A DNA stretch of 22,921 nucleotides from Solirubrobacteraceae bacterium (GCA_016462625.1 JAEMSV010000008.1:1-22921); one strand, 5' to 3'. Shown: positions 7,376 to 15,328, numbered from the stretch's first letter. Numbers and translations are program-made. The notes: generated by a model not told the origin, from the letters alone.

Positions 7376-7399
7376 GGGACCGGGTGGACCACCGGTCCC
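7376..7399 (-). terminator. stem-loop between SulP and START-like genes
   Basis: GGGACCGG (7376-7383) and CCGGTCCC (7392-7399) form a perfect 8-bp stem with an 8-base loop, located 11 bases after the SulP stop. There is no T-run on either strand, so this is a candidate for a GC-rich terminator or a 3'-end stabiliser rather than a standard intrinsic terminator. Confidence 0.4.
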
Positions 7400-7410
7400 G
7401 CTGCGGGTTC

Positions 7411-9087
7411 CTACGGGGTCTCGGATGTGATCGCCGCGATGGCGTCGTCCAGTTCCACGTAGAAGTGGTCGGCGTCCAGCGTCTCGAGCAGCCCGTACTG
7501 GAGCACCAGATCCTGGAGCCGGGTCCGCATCTCGGCGAACGCCATGTGGACCCCGCCGGCGTTCAGCTCGACGTCGAGCTGCCTGAGCATGCTCGCGGCG
7601 GTGAGGTCGACGTCCGTGATCGCCTCGCACTGCAGGACGATCCAGCGCGGCTCGTGTTCGAGCGCGAGCTTCCGGATCTGCTCACGGAAGATCCCGGCGT
7701 TGGCGAAGAACAGCGGCGCCTCCCAGCGGAAGACCACGATGCCGGGCTCCTGCTTCGCCGACGGGTGGTTCTCGACGCTGTGCCAGCCGCCGAGCTCCTC
7801 GACGTGGCCGAGGACCTCGCCGTGCGGCCACCAGTTGCGCTTGAAGAACAGCAGGATCGCCAGCACGACCGCAACCACGATGCCTTCGAGCACGCCGAGC
7901 AGGATCACGCCGGCCGTCGCGGTCAGCGAGACGAGCACGGCGGTCCGGCGCACCCGCCACGCGTGCGCCAGCACCCGGACGTCGACCAGCGAGAACGCCG
8001 CCACGATGACGACGGCCGCCAGCGCGGTCTGCGGCAGGTCGGAGAGCAGCGAGTTCAGGAACAGGAGGAGCAGCACGACGAGGCCCGCGCCGACGACGCC
8101 CGCCAGCTGGCTCTTCGCGCCCGACTGCTCGGCGACCGCCGTTCGCGACCCGCTCGTGGAGATCGCGAACCCCTGGAAGAAGCCCGCTGCGACGTTCGCC
8201 GTGCCGATGCCGACCATCTCCTGATCGGCGTGGACCTCATCACCGCGCCGCGCGGCGAAGCTCGACGCCGTCGCGATCGTGTCCGCGAGCGAGACGAGCG
8301 TGATGCCGAACGCGGCGATCAGCAGCGGCCCGACGTCGCTGAGGTCCGTCCACGGCAGGCTCGGCTTCGGCACGCCCTGGGGGAGGGCGCCGACGGTCTT
8401 CACGCCGTCGTCCGCGAGGTCGAGTGCGCCCGAGAGGATCGTCACCCCGATGACCGCCACGAGGATCGCGGGGACCGTCTTCGTCACGCGCGGGAGGAGC
8501 AGCAGGACCGCGAGCACCCCGAGGCCGGTGAGCAGCGTGGTCGTGTTGGTCTGGTCGAGACCCTGCACGAACGCCTGGACCTCTTCGCCGAACCCGTCGG
8601 CGTCGGTCGAGAAGCCGAAGAGCTTCGGCAGCTGGCTGACGATGATCGTCACCGCCAGCCCGTTCATGTAGCCGACCTGCACCTCCTTGGAGAGGAGGTC
8701 CGCGACGAAGCCGAGCTTGCCCAGTCCGAGTCCGATCTCCACGATGCCGACGAGGATCGCGAGCATTCCCGCCAGCACGATCGCCTGCCCCGGATCGTCG
8801 CCCGCGACGAGCAGCGGGGTGATCGCGGCGAAGATCAGCGGCGAGATCGACGAGTCCGGCCCGAGGACCAGCACCCGCGACGGGCCGAACACCGCGTAGG
8901 CGATGAGGCATGCGACGGTCGTGTAGAGCCCCGTGACCGCGTCGAGCCCGGCGAGCTCGGCGTACGCCATGCCCTGGGGCACGAGGATCGCCGCGAGGAC
9001 GATGCCGGCGACGACGTCGGAGCGCAGCCAGGCCTTGTCATAGGTGCGCAGCGCGCCGATGCCCGGGATCCAGCGCGCGGGGGTCAT
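7411..9087 (-). CDS. SulP-family anion transporter with STAS domain
   Basis: The 558-residue protein moves small anions (sulfate, bicarbonate or similar) across the membrane. The N-terminal 430 residues are membrane-spanning, with family features: the VVAGIVLAAILVPQGMAYAELAGL entry helix region, then VFGPSRVLVLGPDSSISP, FFQGFAISTSGSRTAVAEQ and a region rich in small residues. The last 120 residues are a cytoplasmic STAS domain (VFRWEAPLFFANAGIF and LQCEAITDVDLTAASML), which regulates transport and assembly. I prefer the ATG at 9087 because SulP proteins normally start shortly before the first helix; a GTG at 9171 would add 28 polar residues. No clear Shine-Dalgarno precedes either. A 153-base gap separates it from the DUF1232 gene upstream, so it probably has its own promoter. 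Anion specificity cannot be predicted. Confidence 0.92.
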   Translation of the reverse strand: MTPARWIPGIGALRTYDKAWLRSDVVAGIVLAAILVPQGMAYAELAGLDAVTGLYTTVACLIAYAVFGPSRVLVLGPDSSISPLIFAAITPLLVAGDDPGQAIVLAGMLAILVGIVEIGLGLGKLGFVADLLSKEVQVGYMNGLAVTIIVSQLPKLFGFSTDADGFGEEVQAFVQGLDQTNTTTLLTGLGVLAVLLLLPRVTKTVPAILVAVIGVTILSGALDLADDGVKTVGALPQGVPKPSLPWTDLSDVGPLLIAAFGITLVSLADTIATASSFAARRGDEVHADQEMVGIGTANVAAGFFQGFAISTSGSRTAVAEQSGAKSQLAGVVGAGLVVLLLLFLNSLLSDLPQTALAAVVIVAAFSLVDVRVLAHAWRVRRTAVLVSLTATAGVILLGVLEGIVVAVVLAILLFFKRNWWPHGEVLGHVEELGGWHSVENHPSAKQEPGIVVFRWEAPLFFANAGIFREQIRKLALEHEPRWIVLQCEAITDVDLTAASMLRQLDVELNAGGVHMAFAEMRTRLQDLVLQYGLLETLDADHFYVELDDAIAAITSETP

Positions 9088-9193
9088 GCCCGGCACGGTA
9101 TCCGTAAGCCGTGATCCGATGAACAGCGCAGTAGAGGCTGACTGATTGGAGTGATTCCTCCGGATCGCCACGGTGTTCTTCAGCGTCGTGGCC

Positions 9194-9210
9194 CGGGCGT
9201 GGGTCGCCCG
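9194..9210 (-). terminator. short stem-loop downstream of DUF1232 gene
   Basis: CGGGCG-TGGGT-CGCCCG is a perfect 6-bp stem with a 5-base loop in the 153-base gap between DUF1232 and SulP. No T-run follows on the minus strand. It could end the HEAT/HTH_42/DUF1232 operon or lie in the SulP leader. I see nothing else in this gap. Confidence 0.22.
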
Positions 9211-9240
9211 CGGCGATCCTGTTGCCTCCAGAGCGCTCGG

Positions 9241-9621
9241 CTAGGAGCCGGCGACCAGGCGGAGCGTGGCCGCCTCTCCGGGCCACAGCCGCCGGACGAC
9301 GTCCGGCCCCGCCCGCCGCGCGACGTACCGCAGGACGAGCACGACGAGGATCGCGTCGTCTGCATACCCGATGACCGGGATGACGTCCGGCACGAGGTCG
9401 ATCGGCATCGCGAGGTAGACGAGGAGGAGCCACAGGGCGGCGCGGGCGCGCCGGGGGACGGCCGGGTCGGTCGCGAGCCGCTTCAGCAGCCGCAGGAGGT
9501 CCGGGAGCAGGCGCAACGCGGTGCGGACCGACACGCCATCGGGTCGGAAGGCTACGAGCGCCGCCAGAGCCGCGACGTACGCGACGAGGAGTCCGACGGC
9601 GATGCCGAGGACGGTGCTCAC
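9241..9621 (-). CDS. DUF1232 (YkvA-like) membrane protein
   Basis: This 126-residue protein has the DUF1232 signature YLAMPIDLVPDVIPVIGYADDA (residues 69-90), a short hydrophobic hairpin with conserved acidic residues. Family members are small membrane proteins of unknown function. Here an extra N-terminal helix (TVLGIAVGLLVAYVAALAAL) precedes the domain, and a short tail follows it. The GTG start at 9621 overlaps the TGA of the HTH_42 gene (GTGA), so it is translated by coupling with that gene. Confidence 0.85.
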   Translation of the reverse strand: MSTVLGIAVGLLVAYVAALAALVAFRPDGVSVRTALRLLPDLLRLLKRLATDPAVPRRARAALWLLLVYLAMPIDLVPDVIPVIGYADDAILVVLVLRYVARRAGPDVVRRLWPGEAATLRLVAGS

Positions 9622-10724
9622 GACACGATGGTCGCATGCGAGGCCGCGTCCGGGAACACGAACCGCCCCAGCGCCTCCGCCTCGGCCACGATCTCCTCCC
9701 GCGTCCCCGCCGGATCGCTGTCGAACAGCGCCAGCCGGTCCACCGTCACGACTGCCGCGCCGTCGTCGTCGAGCAGCAGCCGCCAGTTCGCGCGGTAGAA
9801 GCCGTCGACCCACAGCGTGCCGTGCCACTTCCCCGTGAAGAACGGGCCGCCGCAGCCGCGGCCGTCGAAGACGCGTGAGCGGTCCTTGTGTCCGAGCGCG
9901 ACGTTGTCGTACTCGGGCAGGAACCGCGGAGGCGCCGGAACGTCGGGATCGGGGAGCAGGCCGTCGGGCACGTCGAGCAGCTCGCGGCCCGCCTCGTCGT
10001 GGAAGACACGCAGGTCGGGCATCAACGCGGTCAGGACGGGGCGCAGGCCGGTCAGGTTCGACCAGGTCCGAACGTCCGCGCTCGACGCCGGCCCGAACGC
10101 GGTCAGGTAGCGCAGGACCAGGTCCTCGACCGACGGCGAAGCGGACAGCGGCGCGCCCAGGAACTCCTCCGTCAGCGCCCATCGTGCGGCGCCGCTCTGC
10201 TGCCACAGCCCGCGCGGCGGGACCTGCACCAGAGGCAGATTCGACGTCACCGCGTAGGCGACCGCGAGCGGCTCAGCCTTTGGGAACCGCGGCGCGATCT
10301 CGTCACGGATCTCCGCCCGCGTGCGCGCGCCGCCCTGCAGCAGCTCCGCCCCGGCGGCGACGATCGCGTCGACGTCCTCGCCGCCCAGCGGCGGCATCCA
10401 CGGCGCCTTCCAGGTCCGGTGGAGGACCGAGGCCATCAGCGGCTGCCACGCCAGGCAGTCGCGCGACGTCGACAGGTGGATCGTCGCCCGCATCAGGGAC
10501 GACCGCACCGCCGCCCGCGACGCGATCAGCGAACTCAGCTCGAGCGGGTCGAAGTCCGACAGCCGCAGCCACAGCGCCACGTACGCGTTCTCGGGCTCCT
10601 GGCCCTGCAGGCCGACGAGCCGCTCGATCTCCTCGGCCGCGGCGCCCGACCGCCGGGACAGCAACCCCTGCCGCGCCATCAGCGCGCGGTTCAGCTCTCG
10701 GGTCGAGAGGACCGGCGGCGCCAT
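9618..10724 (-). CDS. winged-helix HTH_42 protein (AlkX/AlkZ DNA glycosylase superfamily)
   Basis: The 368-residue protein belongs to the HTH_42 (DUF1006) family of tandem winged-helix proteins. The best-studied relatives, Streptomyces AlkZ and E. coli YcaQ/AlkX, are DNA glycosylases that act on bulky N7 adducts or interstrand crosslinks through a QxQ motif. The matching motif here is LVGLQGQEPENAYVALWLRL, with Gln40 and Gln42 placed as in those enzymes. Further family marks are MRATIHLSTSRDCLAW, FLPEYDNVALGHKDRSRVF, and a C-terminal FTGKWHGTLWVDGFYRANW beta region. ATG 10724 shares one base with the TGA of the HEAT gene; a GTG at 10727 is an equally possible start. It is coupled to DUF1232 downstream. 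Whether it is an active glycosylase is inferred from the motif, since many actinobacteria carry several uncharacterised paralogues. Confidence 0.85.
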   Translation of the reverse strand: MAPPVLSTRELNRALMARQGLLSRRSGAAAEEIERLVGLQGQEPENAYVALWLRLSDFDPLELSSLIASRAAVRSSLMRATIHLSTSRDCLAWQPLMASVLHRTWKAPWMPPLGGEDVDAIVAAGAELLQGGARTRAEIRDEIAPRFPKAEPLAVAYAVTSNLPLVQVPPRGLWQQSGAARWALTEEFLGAPLSASPSVEDLVLRYLTAFGPASSADVRTWSNLTGLRPVLTALMPDLRVFHDEAGRELLDVPDGLLPDPDVPAPPRFLPEYDNVALGHKDRSRVFDGRGCGGPFFTGKWHGTLWVDGFYRANWRLLLDDDGAAVVTVDRLALFDSDPAGTREEIVAEAEALGRFVFPDAASHATIVS

Positions 10725-11521
10725 CACTCGTACCGGTCGAACGCGTCCTGCAGGTCGTCGGGCGGGAGGTCGTCGGGGTGGTCGTCGAGGAACGTCTCGA
10801 ACGCCTCGCGCACCTCCTCTTCCAGCTCGGGCGCGGCGGTCTCGATCGCGAGGAGGTAGAGCGCCGTGTCGATCGCGAGCCCCTCGGTCGTCTTGCGCGC
10901 TTCGAGCAGCGGCTCGATCGCCCGTTCGTCGCCGCGGGCCGCCAGGCCGGCGATCCCCTCGATCTGCGTGTCCTCGTCAGGGTCGTCGAGCCGCGCGAAC
11001 AGCGCCTCGCGGATCTCCGGCGTGTCGGCCTCGATCTGGGAGCCGAGCGCGTGGGTCGCCCAGTCGCGCACGATGCTCGACGGGTCCGTGGTCAGCGCGA
11101 TGAGCGCCGCGATCGCGCGGTCGTCCTCGTGGCCGGCGAGGCCGAACGCCACCGCGTGGCGAACCGTCGGGTCCTCGTGTCCGGCGAGCGCCACGAGGGG
11201 GCCGATCGCCTCGTCGTCATCGAGGTGGCCGAAGCCGGTCGCGAGCGCGGCGAGCACGTCCGGTTCCTCCTCGCGGGCGATGAGCTCGACGAACAGGGCG
11301 ACGATCTCGTCGTGGAACGGCCCGGCCTCGTCGGCCTCGGGGTCGTTGCCCAGCTGCGCGAGCACCTCGACGCCGGCCTCCCGGCGGGCCGGGTCGTCGT
11401 CCTCGAGCAGTGCCGCTGCCGCGACGAAGGTCGAGGCGTCGGGACGGGCGTGCAGCGCCGCCAGTTGGGTGTCGTAGTCCTCGCTGCCGGGCTCGGCGGC
11501 GAGCAGGTCTTCCAGGCTCAC
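10724..11521 (-). CDS. acidic HEAT-repeat protein
   Basis: This 265-residue protein is built of helical HEAT-like repeats from about residue 35 to 220. Examples are DPARREAGVEVLAQLGN, HEDPTVRHAVAFGLAGHEDD and DPSSIVRDWATHALGSQIEA, each with the Asp-Pro turn and Val-Arg helix start typical of the family. Composition is strikingly acidic, with a C-terminal segment rich in Asp and Pro. HEAT solenoids usually serve as protein-binding scaffolds. The start is uncertain: GTG at 11521 (used here) or GTG at 11545, which would leave only 4 bases after the upstream stop; neither has a Shine-Dalgarno. Its TGA overlaps the start of the HTH_42 gene, so the two are coupled and may interact. Confidence 0.82.
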   Translation of the reverse strand: MSLEDLLAAEPGSEDYDTQLAALHARPDASTFVAAAALLEDDDPARREAGVEVLAQLGNDPEADEAGPFHDEIVALFVELIAREEEPDVLAALATGFGHLDDDEAIGPLVALAGHEDPTVRHAVAFGLAGHEDDRAIAALIALTTDPSSIVRDWATHALGSQIEADTPEIREALFARLDDPDEDTQIEGIAGLAARGDERAIEPLLEARKTTEGLAIDTALYLLAIETAAPELEEEVREAFETFLDDHPDDLPPDDLQDAFDRYE

Positions 11522-11549
11522 GCGGGCAGCATGGCAGCCCGACACGGGG

Positions 11550-12032
11550 TCAGCCGCGCACAGCGGACAGCAGCTCGAGGCGCCCGAACGGGGTACGGAA
11601 GCTGTCGTGCACGGCGACGTCGGTGAAGCCTGCGCCGCGCAGGAGCGCAGGGAGCGCGCCGGTCGCGTGCTGCCGCGTCGGCGTCATGCCGTCGAGCAGC
11701 CGCAGCCCGAGGAACGCGACACCCTCGACCGGGTCGCGCGGCATGCCCCAATCGGCGATGTGGATCCGGCCGCCGGGAGCGAGCACCTCGTGCGCCTCGG
11801 CCAGCGCGGCCGCCTTCGGCGACGGATCGAGGCGATGGAGCACCAGCGAGGCGACGACGCGGTCGACCGGCTCGTCGCCCTGCGGGAGCCGTCCACGGCG
11901 ATCGATCTCGACCACCGACGCGGGATCGCCCGCGGCCACCTGCGCGGCGAACCGCGGGCGCCATTCGAGCTGACGCGTCAGCAGCGGTCCGAAGACCGGA
12001 ACCGACGGCAGGCTGACATGCTGGGCGCTCAT
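11550..12032 (-). CDS. shortened class I methyltransferase-like protein lacking motif I
   Basis: The 160-residue product resembles UbiE-type class I SAM methyltransferases in its second half: FDRVV-like DRVVASLVLHRLDP (motif IV region), then AEAHEVLAPGGRIHIADWG (post-motif region), then a C-terminal ALLRGAGFTDVAVHDSFRTP. The first half is abnormal. Where the family has VLDLGCGTG and a SAM-binding loop, this protein has ASVVEIDRRGRLPQGD, as if about 50-60 residues had been removed. It therefore probably cannot bind SAM in the normal way. The frame is intact, so this is either a functional remodelled protein or a decaying gene. The ATG at 12032 shares a CATG with the divergent ArsC-family start. 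It lies 28 bases upstream of the HEAT gene on the same strand. Confidence 0.65.
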   Translation of the reverse strand: MSAQHVSLPSVPVFGPLLTRQLEWRPRFAAQVAAGDPASVVEIDRRGRLPQGDEPVDRVVASLVLHRLDPSPKAAALAEAHEVLAPGGRIHIADWGMPRDPVEGVAFLGLRLLDGMTPTRQHATGALPALLRGAGFTDVAVHDSFRTPFGRLELLSAVRG

Positions 12033-12384
12033 GTCCGAGATCATCGTCTACGAGAAGCGGGCCTGTACGACCTGCAAGAACCTTGCACGTTTGTTGGAGG
12101 AGCGCGGGGTCGACTTCGAGCGCGTGGAGTACCACGTCGAGGGCCTCACGGAGCCGCAGATCCGGGACCTGCTGGGCAAGGCCGGGATCACCGCGCGCGA
12201 GGCGCTGCGCACCCGCGAGCCGCTCGTCGCCGAGCTCGGGCTCACCGATCCGGACGTCGGCGAGGACCGTCTGATCGCCCTGATGGCCGAGCATCCGCAG
12301 CTCCTGCAGCGCCCCGTCGTGGTGGTCGGAGACCGCGCGGTGCTGGCCCGGCCGATCGAGAAAGTGCTCGAGATCCTGCCCTGA
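12031..12384 (+). CDS. ArsC/Spx-family protein, probable glutaredoxin-type arsenate reductase
   Basis: The 117-residue protein has the ArsC-family thioredoxin-like fold. It starts MSEIIVYEKRACTTCKNL, with the catalytic Cys12 and a second Cys15 giving a CxxC that classical ArsC lacks but Spx and some ArsC-like proteins have. The family pattern continues with LLGKAGITAREALRTREPL and LLQRPVVVVGDRAVLARPIE, supplying the arginines that hold the oxyanion in ArsC (Arg60, Arg94 and Arg107 equivalents), and the VLEIL end. Likely activity is reduction of arsenate or another disulfide exchange. There is no arsenic operon around it, so a general redox role is possible. The start codon overlaps the divergent methyltransferase-like start by two bases, which leaves no intergenic promoter; its promoter must lie inside that gene. 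Confidence 0.85.
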   Translation: MSEIIVYEKRACTTCKNLARLLEERGVDFERVEYHVEGLTEPQIRDLLGKAGITAREALRTREPLVAELGLTDPDVGEDRLIALMAEHPQLLQRPVVVVGDRAVLARPIEKVLEILP

Positions 12385-12468
12385 AATCGGGGAGCCGCCC
12401 GTCCAGAGGCGTCCAACCTGTGCCCGGAAGTACTCGGTGGACTTGGACAGCGTGCCGATATCAGGTGG

Positions 12469-14652
12469 GTGAAACGCGTGCACGCACTCTGGGCTTGGCT
12501 GCCCCGCGGCCGTCAGCTCCCGCCCGGAGCATGGGCGCAACGGCACCGCTGGATGGAGTGCATCCTCTGGGGCCACGTCCCGGTCCTGCTCATCTGGGGC
12601 CTGCTGCTCGGATACGCCATCCCGCACGCGATCGCGGACATCGTGCCCGTCACGACCTTCGCGCTGCTCGCCAGCTGGGGGTTCCTGAACGAGCGGATGC
12701 GCGAGCTGAGCGTCACGGTCGGGCTGCTCACCGCCTCCGCCGTCGTCGTCCATCTCATGGAGGGCGCGATCGAGGCGCACTTCCACTTCTTCGTGATGGT
12801 CGCGCTGCTCTCCCTCTACGAGGAGTGGTTCCCCTACCTCGTCGCGTTCGGGTACGTGCTCGCGCACCACATCCTGATGAGCTTCCTCGACTCGTCGTCG
12901 GTCTTCAATCACCCCGACGCGATCGCGCACCCCTTCAAGTGGGCGGCGATCCACGCGTTCTTCATCGCGTGTCTCGGCCTCGTATGCCTGGTCTCCTGGC
13001 GCCTGAACGAGATCAGCCGCGAGGCGACCGCCGCGAGCCGTGAGCGCTTCCGCTCGGCGTTCGACGACGCGCCCATCGGGATGGCGCTCGTCGACCTCGA
13101 CGGCGTCGTGCAGCAGGCCAACGGGGCGATGCGCCGCAAGCTCGGGTTCGATCCCGTCGGCCAGGCGCTGACGGCCTGCGTCGACCCGGAGGACCTCGCC
13201 GGGCGCGACTTCCCCAACGACTGTGACGAGATGGAGCTGCGCCATCGCGACAGCCGCGGCTGGGGCCTCTGGCGGCACTCGCAGCTGCACGACGAGGACG
13301 GAGAGCCGGTCGCGTGGATCAGCCACGTCATCGACGTCACCAAGCGCAAGCGCGCCGAGGAGAGGCTCTCCTGGCAGGCGCATCACGACCCGCTCACCGG
13401 CCTTCCGAACCGCGCGCTCTTCCAGCGGCACCTCGACGGTGCGCTCGACGCCCGCAGCGGTCACACCGCGGTGATGTTCATCGACCTCGACGACTTCAAG
13501 ATCGTCAACGACTCCCTCGGCCACGGTGCCGGCGACCGCCTGCTCAACGAGGTTGGCCGGCGCCTCGGCCGCATGCTGCGCGAGGGCGACGTCATGGCCC
13601 GCTTCGGCGGCGACGAGTTCACCATCCTGCTCCCGGGCGTCACCGGGGAGCGCGAGGCGCGCCGGATCGCCGATCGCGTCGCCGACGCCATGCGTGCGCC
13701 GATCGTCCTCGACGGCGAGCAGCGTTTCGTCTCGGCCTCAGTCGGCCTGACGATCGCCGCGCCCGACGAGCGCGCCGACGGCAACGAGCTGCTGCGCGAC
13801 GCCGACGCCGCGATGTACCGCGCCAAGGAACTGGGCAAGGCGCGGGTCGAGGTCTTCGACGACTCGATGCGCGAGCGTGCGGTCGAGCGCCTCGAGCTGG
13901 AGAGCGCCCTGCGCAACATCCTCGACCGCGACGAGCTGCACCTCGTCTACCAGCCGCTCGTCGACCTGCAGACCGAGGGCCTGGTCGCCGTGGAGGCGCT
14001 GCTGCGCTGGAACCACCCGACGATCGGGATGGTCTCGCCGATGAACTTCATCCCGCTCGCCGAGCGCAACGGCACGATCATCGAGATCGGCGCCTGGGTG
14101 CTGCGCGAGGCGTGCCGCCAGCTCGTCGCGTGGGACAGCGGCGACCTGCGCGTGTCCGTGAACGTGTCGGCGCGTCAGCTCGGCGTCAACGGCTACGTCG
14201 AGAGCGTGCGCGACGCGCTCGTCGAGACCGGCCTGGAGCCGCATCGCCTCACGCTCGAGGTCACCGAGACCGCCGTGCTCGGCGACCCGGAGGTCCTCAC
14301 CGCGGCGCTCGAAGAGCTCAAGGCCATTGGTGTGCGCCTGGCGGTCGATGACTTCGGTGTCGGCCACGCGTCACTGCGCCACCTGCGTGAGCTCCTGCCG
14401 GTCGACACGCTGAAGATCGACAAGTCCTTCGTGGACGGGATCACCGAGGACGCCGACGACGCGGCGATCGTCCGGGGCGTCGTGCGGATGGCGCACTCGC
14501 TCGGCCTGCTGGTCGTCGCCGAGGGGATCGAGCACGCCGAGCAGGGGGCGCTCTTGCGCGAGTGGGACTGCCAGATCGGGCAGGGCTACCACTACGACCG
14601 CCCGCTGCCGCCGCACGAGATCGCCGAGCGGCTCTCCGTCTCGCTACGGTGA
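12469..14652 (+). CDS. membrane PAS-GGDEF-EAL cyclic-di-GMP protein with His-rich sensor
   Basis: This 727-residue protein makes and/or degrades cyclic-di-GMP. Residues 1-185 form about five or six membrane helices with many histidines (95, 104, 106, 133, 134, 148, 154 and 162), including EAHFHFFVMVALLSLYEEW. A PAS domain covers about 190-300. The GGDEF domain (about 300-465) has an intact GGDEF at 380-384 and an allosteric RxxD site (REGD) five residues before it. The EAL domain (about 480-725) retains EALLRW at 509, NVS, EVTE, DDFG, KID, AEGIE and QGY, so both activities look possible. GTG 12469 is the first start; GTG 12478 has better spacing (9 bases) from AGGTGG. It follows the ArsC-family gene by 84 bases and precedes a dedA gene by 4. 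Its signal is unknown. Confidence 0.93.
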   Translation: MKRVHALWAWLPRGRQLPPGAWAQRHRWMECILWGHVPVLLIWGLLLGYAIPHAIADIVPVTTFALLASWGFLNERMRELSVTVGLLTASAVVVHLMEGAIEAHFHFFVMVALLSLYEEWFPYLVAFGYVLAHHILMSFLDSSSVFNHPDAIAHPFKWAAIHAFFIACLGLVCLVSWRLNEISREATAASRERFRSAFDDAPIGMALVDLDGVVQQANGAMRRKLGFDPVGQALTACVDPEDLAGRDFPNDCDEMELRHRDSRGWGLWRHSQLHDEDGEPVAWISHVIDVTKRKRAEERLSWQAHHDPLTGLPNRALFQRHLDGALDARSGHTAVMFIDLDDFKIVNDSLGHGAGDRLLNEVGRRLGRMLREGDVMARFGGDEFTILLPGVTGEREARRIADRVADAMRAPIVLDGEQRFVSASVGLTIAAPDERADGNELLRDADAAMYRAKELGKARVEVFDDSMRERAVERLELESALRNILDRDELHLVYQPLVDLQTEGLVAVEALLRWNHPTIGMVSPMNFIPLAERNGTIIEIGAWVLREACRQLVAWDSGDLRVSVNVSARQLGVNGYVESVRDALVETGLEPHRLTLEVTETAVLGDPEVLTAALEELKAIGVRLAVDDFGVGHASLRHLRELLPVDTLKIDKSFVDGITEDADDAAIVRGVVRMAHSLGLLVVAEGIEHAEQGALLREWDCQIGQGYHYDRPLPPHEIAERLSVSLR

Positions 14653-14656
14653 GGCC

Positions 14657-15292
14657 GTGCGCATCCTCGCCGCCTCCGGCGCCGCAGGGGGATGGGTGGG
14701 CGAACTGGTGGACGCCTGGGGCTACACGGCCGTGTTCGTGTTCCTCGTCGTCGAGAACCTGATCCCGCCGATCCCCTCGGAGCTGATCCTGCCCCTCGCG
14801 GGCTACTACGTCGACCAGGGCAACCTGAGCTACGGGCTCGTCGTCCTCGCGGCGACCGCCGGGTCCGTCGTGGGCGCGCTGCTCATCTACTGGTTCGGCA
14901 GCCACGCGGGCCGGCCGGCGCTCGAGCGCTGGGGCCACCGCGTGCACCTCAAGGAGTCCGATCTCGACCGCGCCGACGTGTGGTTCGCGCGTTACGGCGA
15001 CTGGGTCGTGTTCTTCGGCCGCCTGGTGCCCGGGATCCGCAGCGTCGTCTCGATCCCCGCGGGCACGTCGCACATGCCGATGGCGCGCTTCGTCGCGCTG
15101 ACGACGCTCGGTTCCGCGATCTGGAACTCGCTGCTCGTCGGTGCGGGCTGGGCGCTCGGCCACGAGTGGGAGAAGATCAGCTCCGCGATCGACTCCGCGA
15201 GCACCGTGATCGTGGCCGTCGCGGCCCTCGCGATCGTCGGCGCAGTGGTGGTTTTCCTGCGCCGTCGCGGTGTCCTGACGCTCAACCGCTAG
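14657..15292 (+). CDS. DedA-family membrane protein
   Basis: DedA proteins are small membrane proteins, several of which recycle undecaprenyl phosphate or flip phospholipids and help keep membrane potential. The 211-residue protein has the family features: VENLIPPIPSELILPLAG with the acidic residue in the re-entrant loop, YWFGSHAGRPALERWG, and FFGRLVPGIRSVVSIPAGTS with the conserved arginines and the GxRxxxxxPAG pattern. About four to five hydrophobic segments are visible, ending in a charged RRRGVLTLNR tail. The GTG start lies 4 bases after the stop of the GGDEF-EAL gene, so the pair is very likely co-transcribed. A link between c-di-GMP signalling and lipid carrier turnover cannot be claimed from this alone. 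Confidence 0.9.
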   Translation: MRILAASGAAGGWVGELVDAWGYTAVFVFLVVENLIPPIPSELILPLAGYYVDQGNLSYGLVVLAATAGSVVGALLIYWFGSHAGRPALERWGHRVHLKESDLDRADVWFARYGDWVVFFGRLVPGIRSVVSIPAGTSHMPMARFVALTTLGSAIWNSLLVGAGWALGHEWEKISSAIDSASTVIVAVAALAIVGAVVVFLRRRGVLTLNR

Positions 15293-15303
15293 TCTGGTCG
15301 ACA

Positions 15304-15328
15304 ACGGTCCGGCATTTCCGCCGACCGT
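15304..15328 (+). terminator. bulged stem-loop after dedA
   Basis: ACGGT-c-CGGC and GCCG-ACCGT pair as a 9-bp stem with one bulged C and the loop ATTTCC, starting 11 bases after the dedA stop. With no T-run it may be a GC-rich terminator for the dedA transcript or the first element of the helicase leader. A perfect 12-base palindrome, CCGCATATGCGG, follows at 15352-15363. Confidence 0.35.

Noticed and set aside
6802..9114. Very long open frame (about 770 codons) on the plus strand opposite the START-like and SulP genes
   Set aside because: Its product is a mass of Arg, Asp, Glu and His with no fold pattern, the usual mirror of GC-biased coding DNA. The minus-strand genes have clear family motifs.
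9088..9240. Small RNA or tRNA in the gap before SulP
   Set aside because: Apart from one 6-bp stem-loop no paired structure, tRNA arm or promoter can be recognised by eye.
12454..12461. GCCGATAT resembling a sigma-28/WhiG -10 element before the GGDEF-EAL gene
   Set aside because: No TAAA-type -35 lies about 15 bases upstream, and the start of transcription would fall on the start codon.
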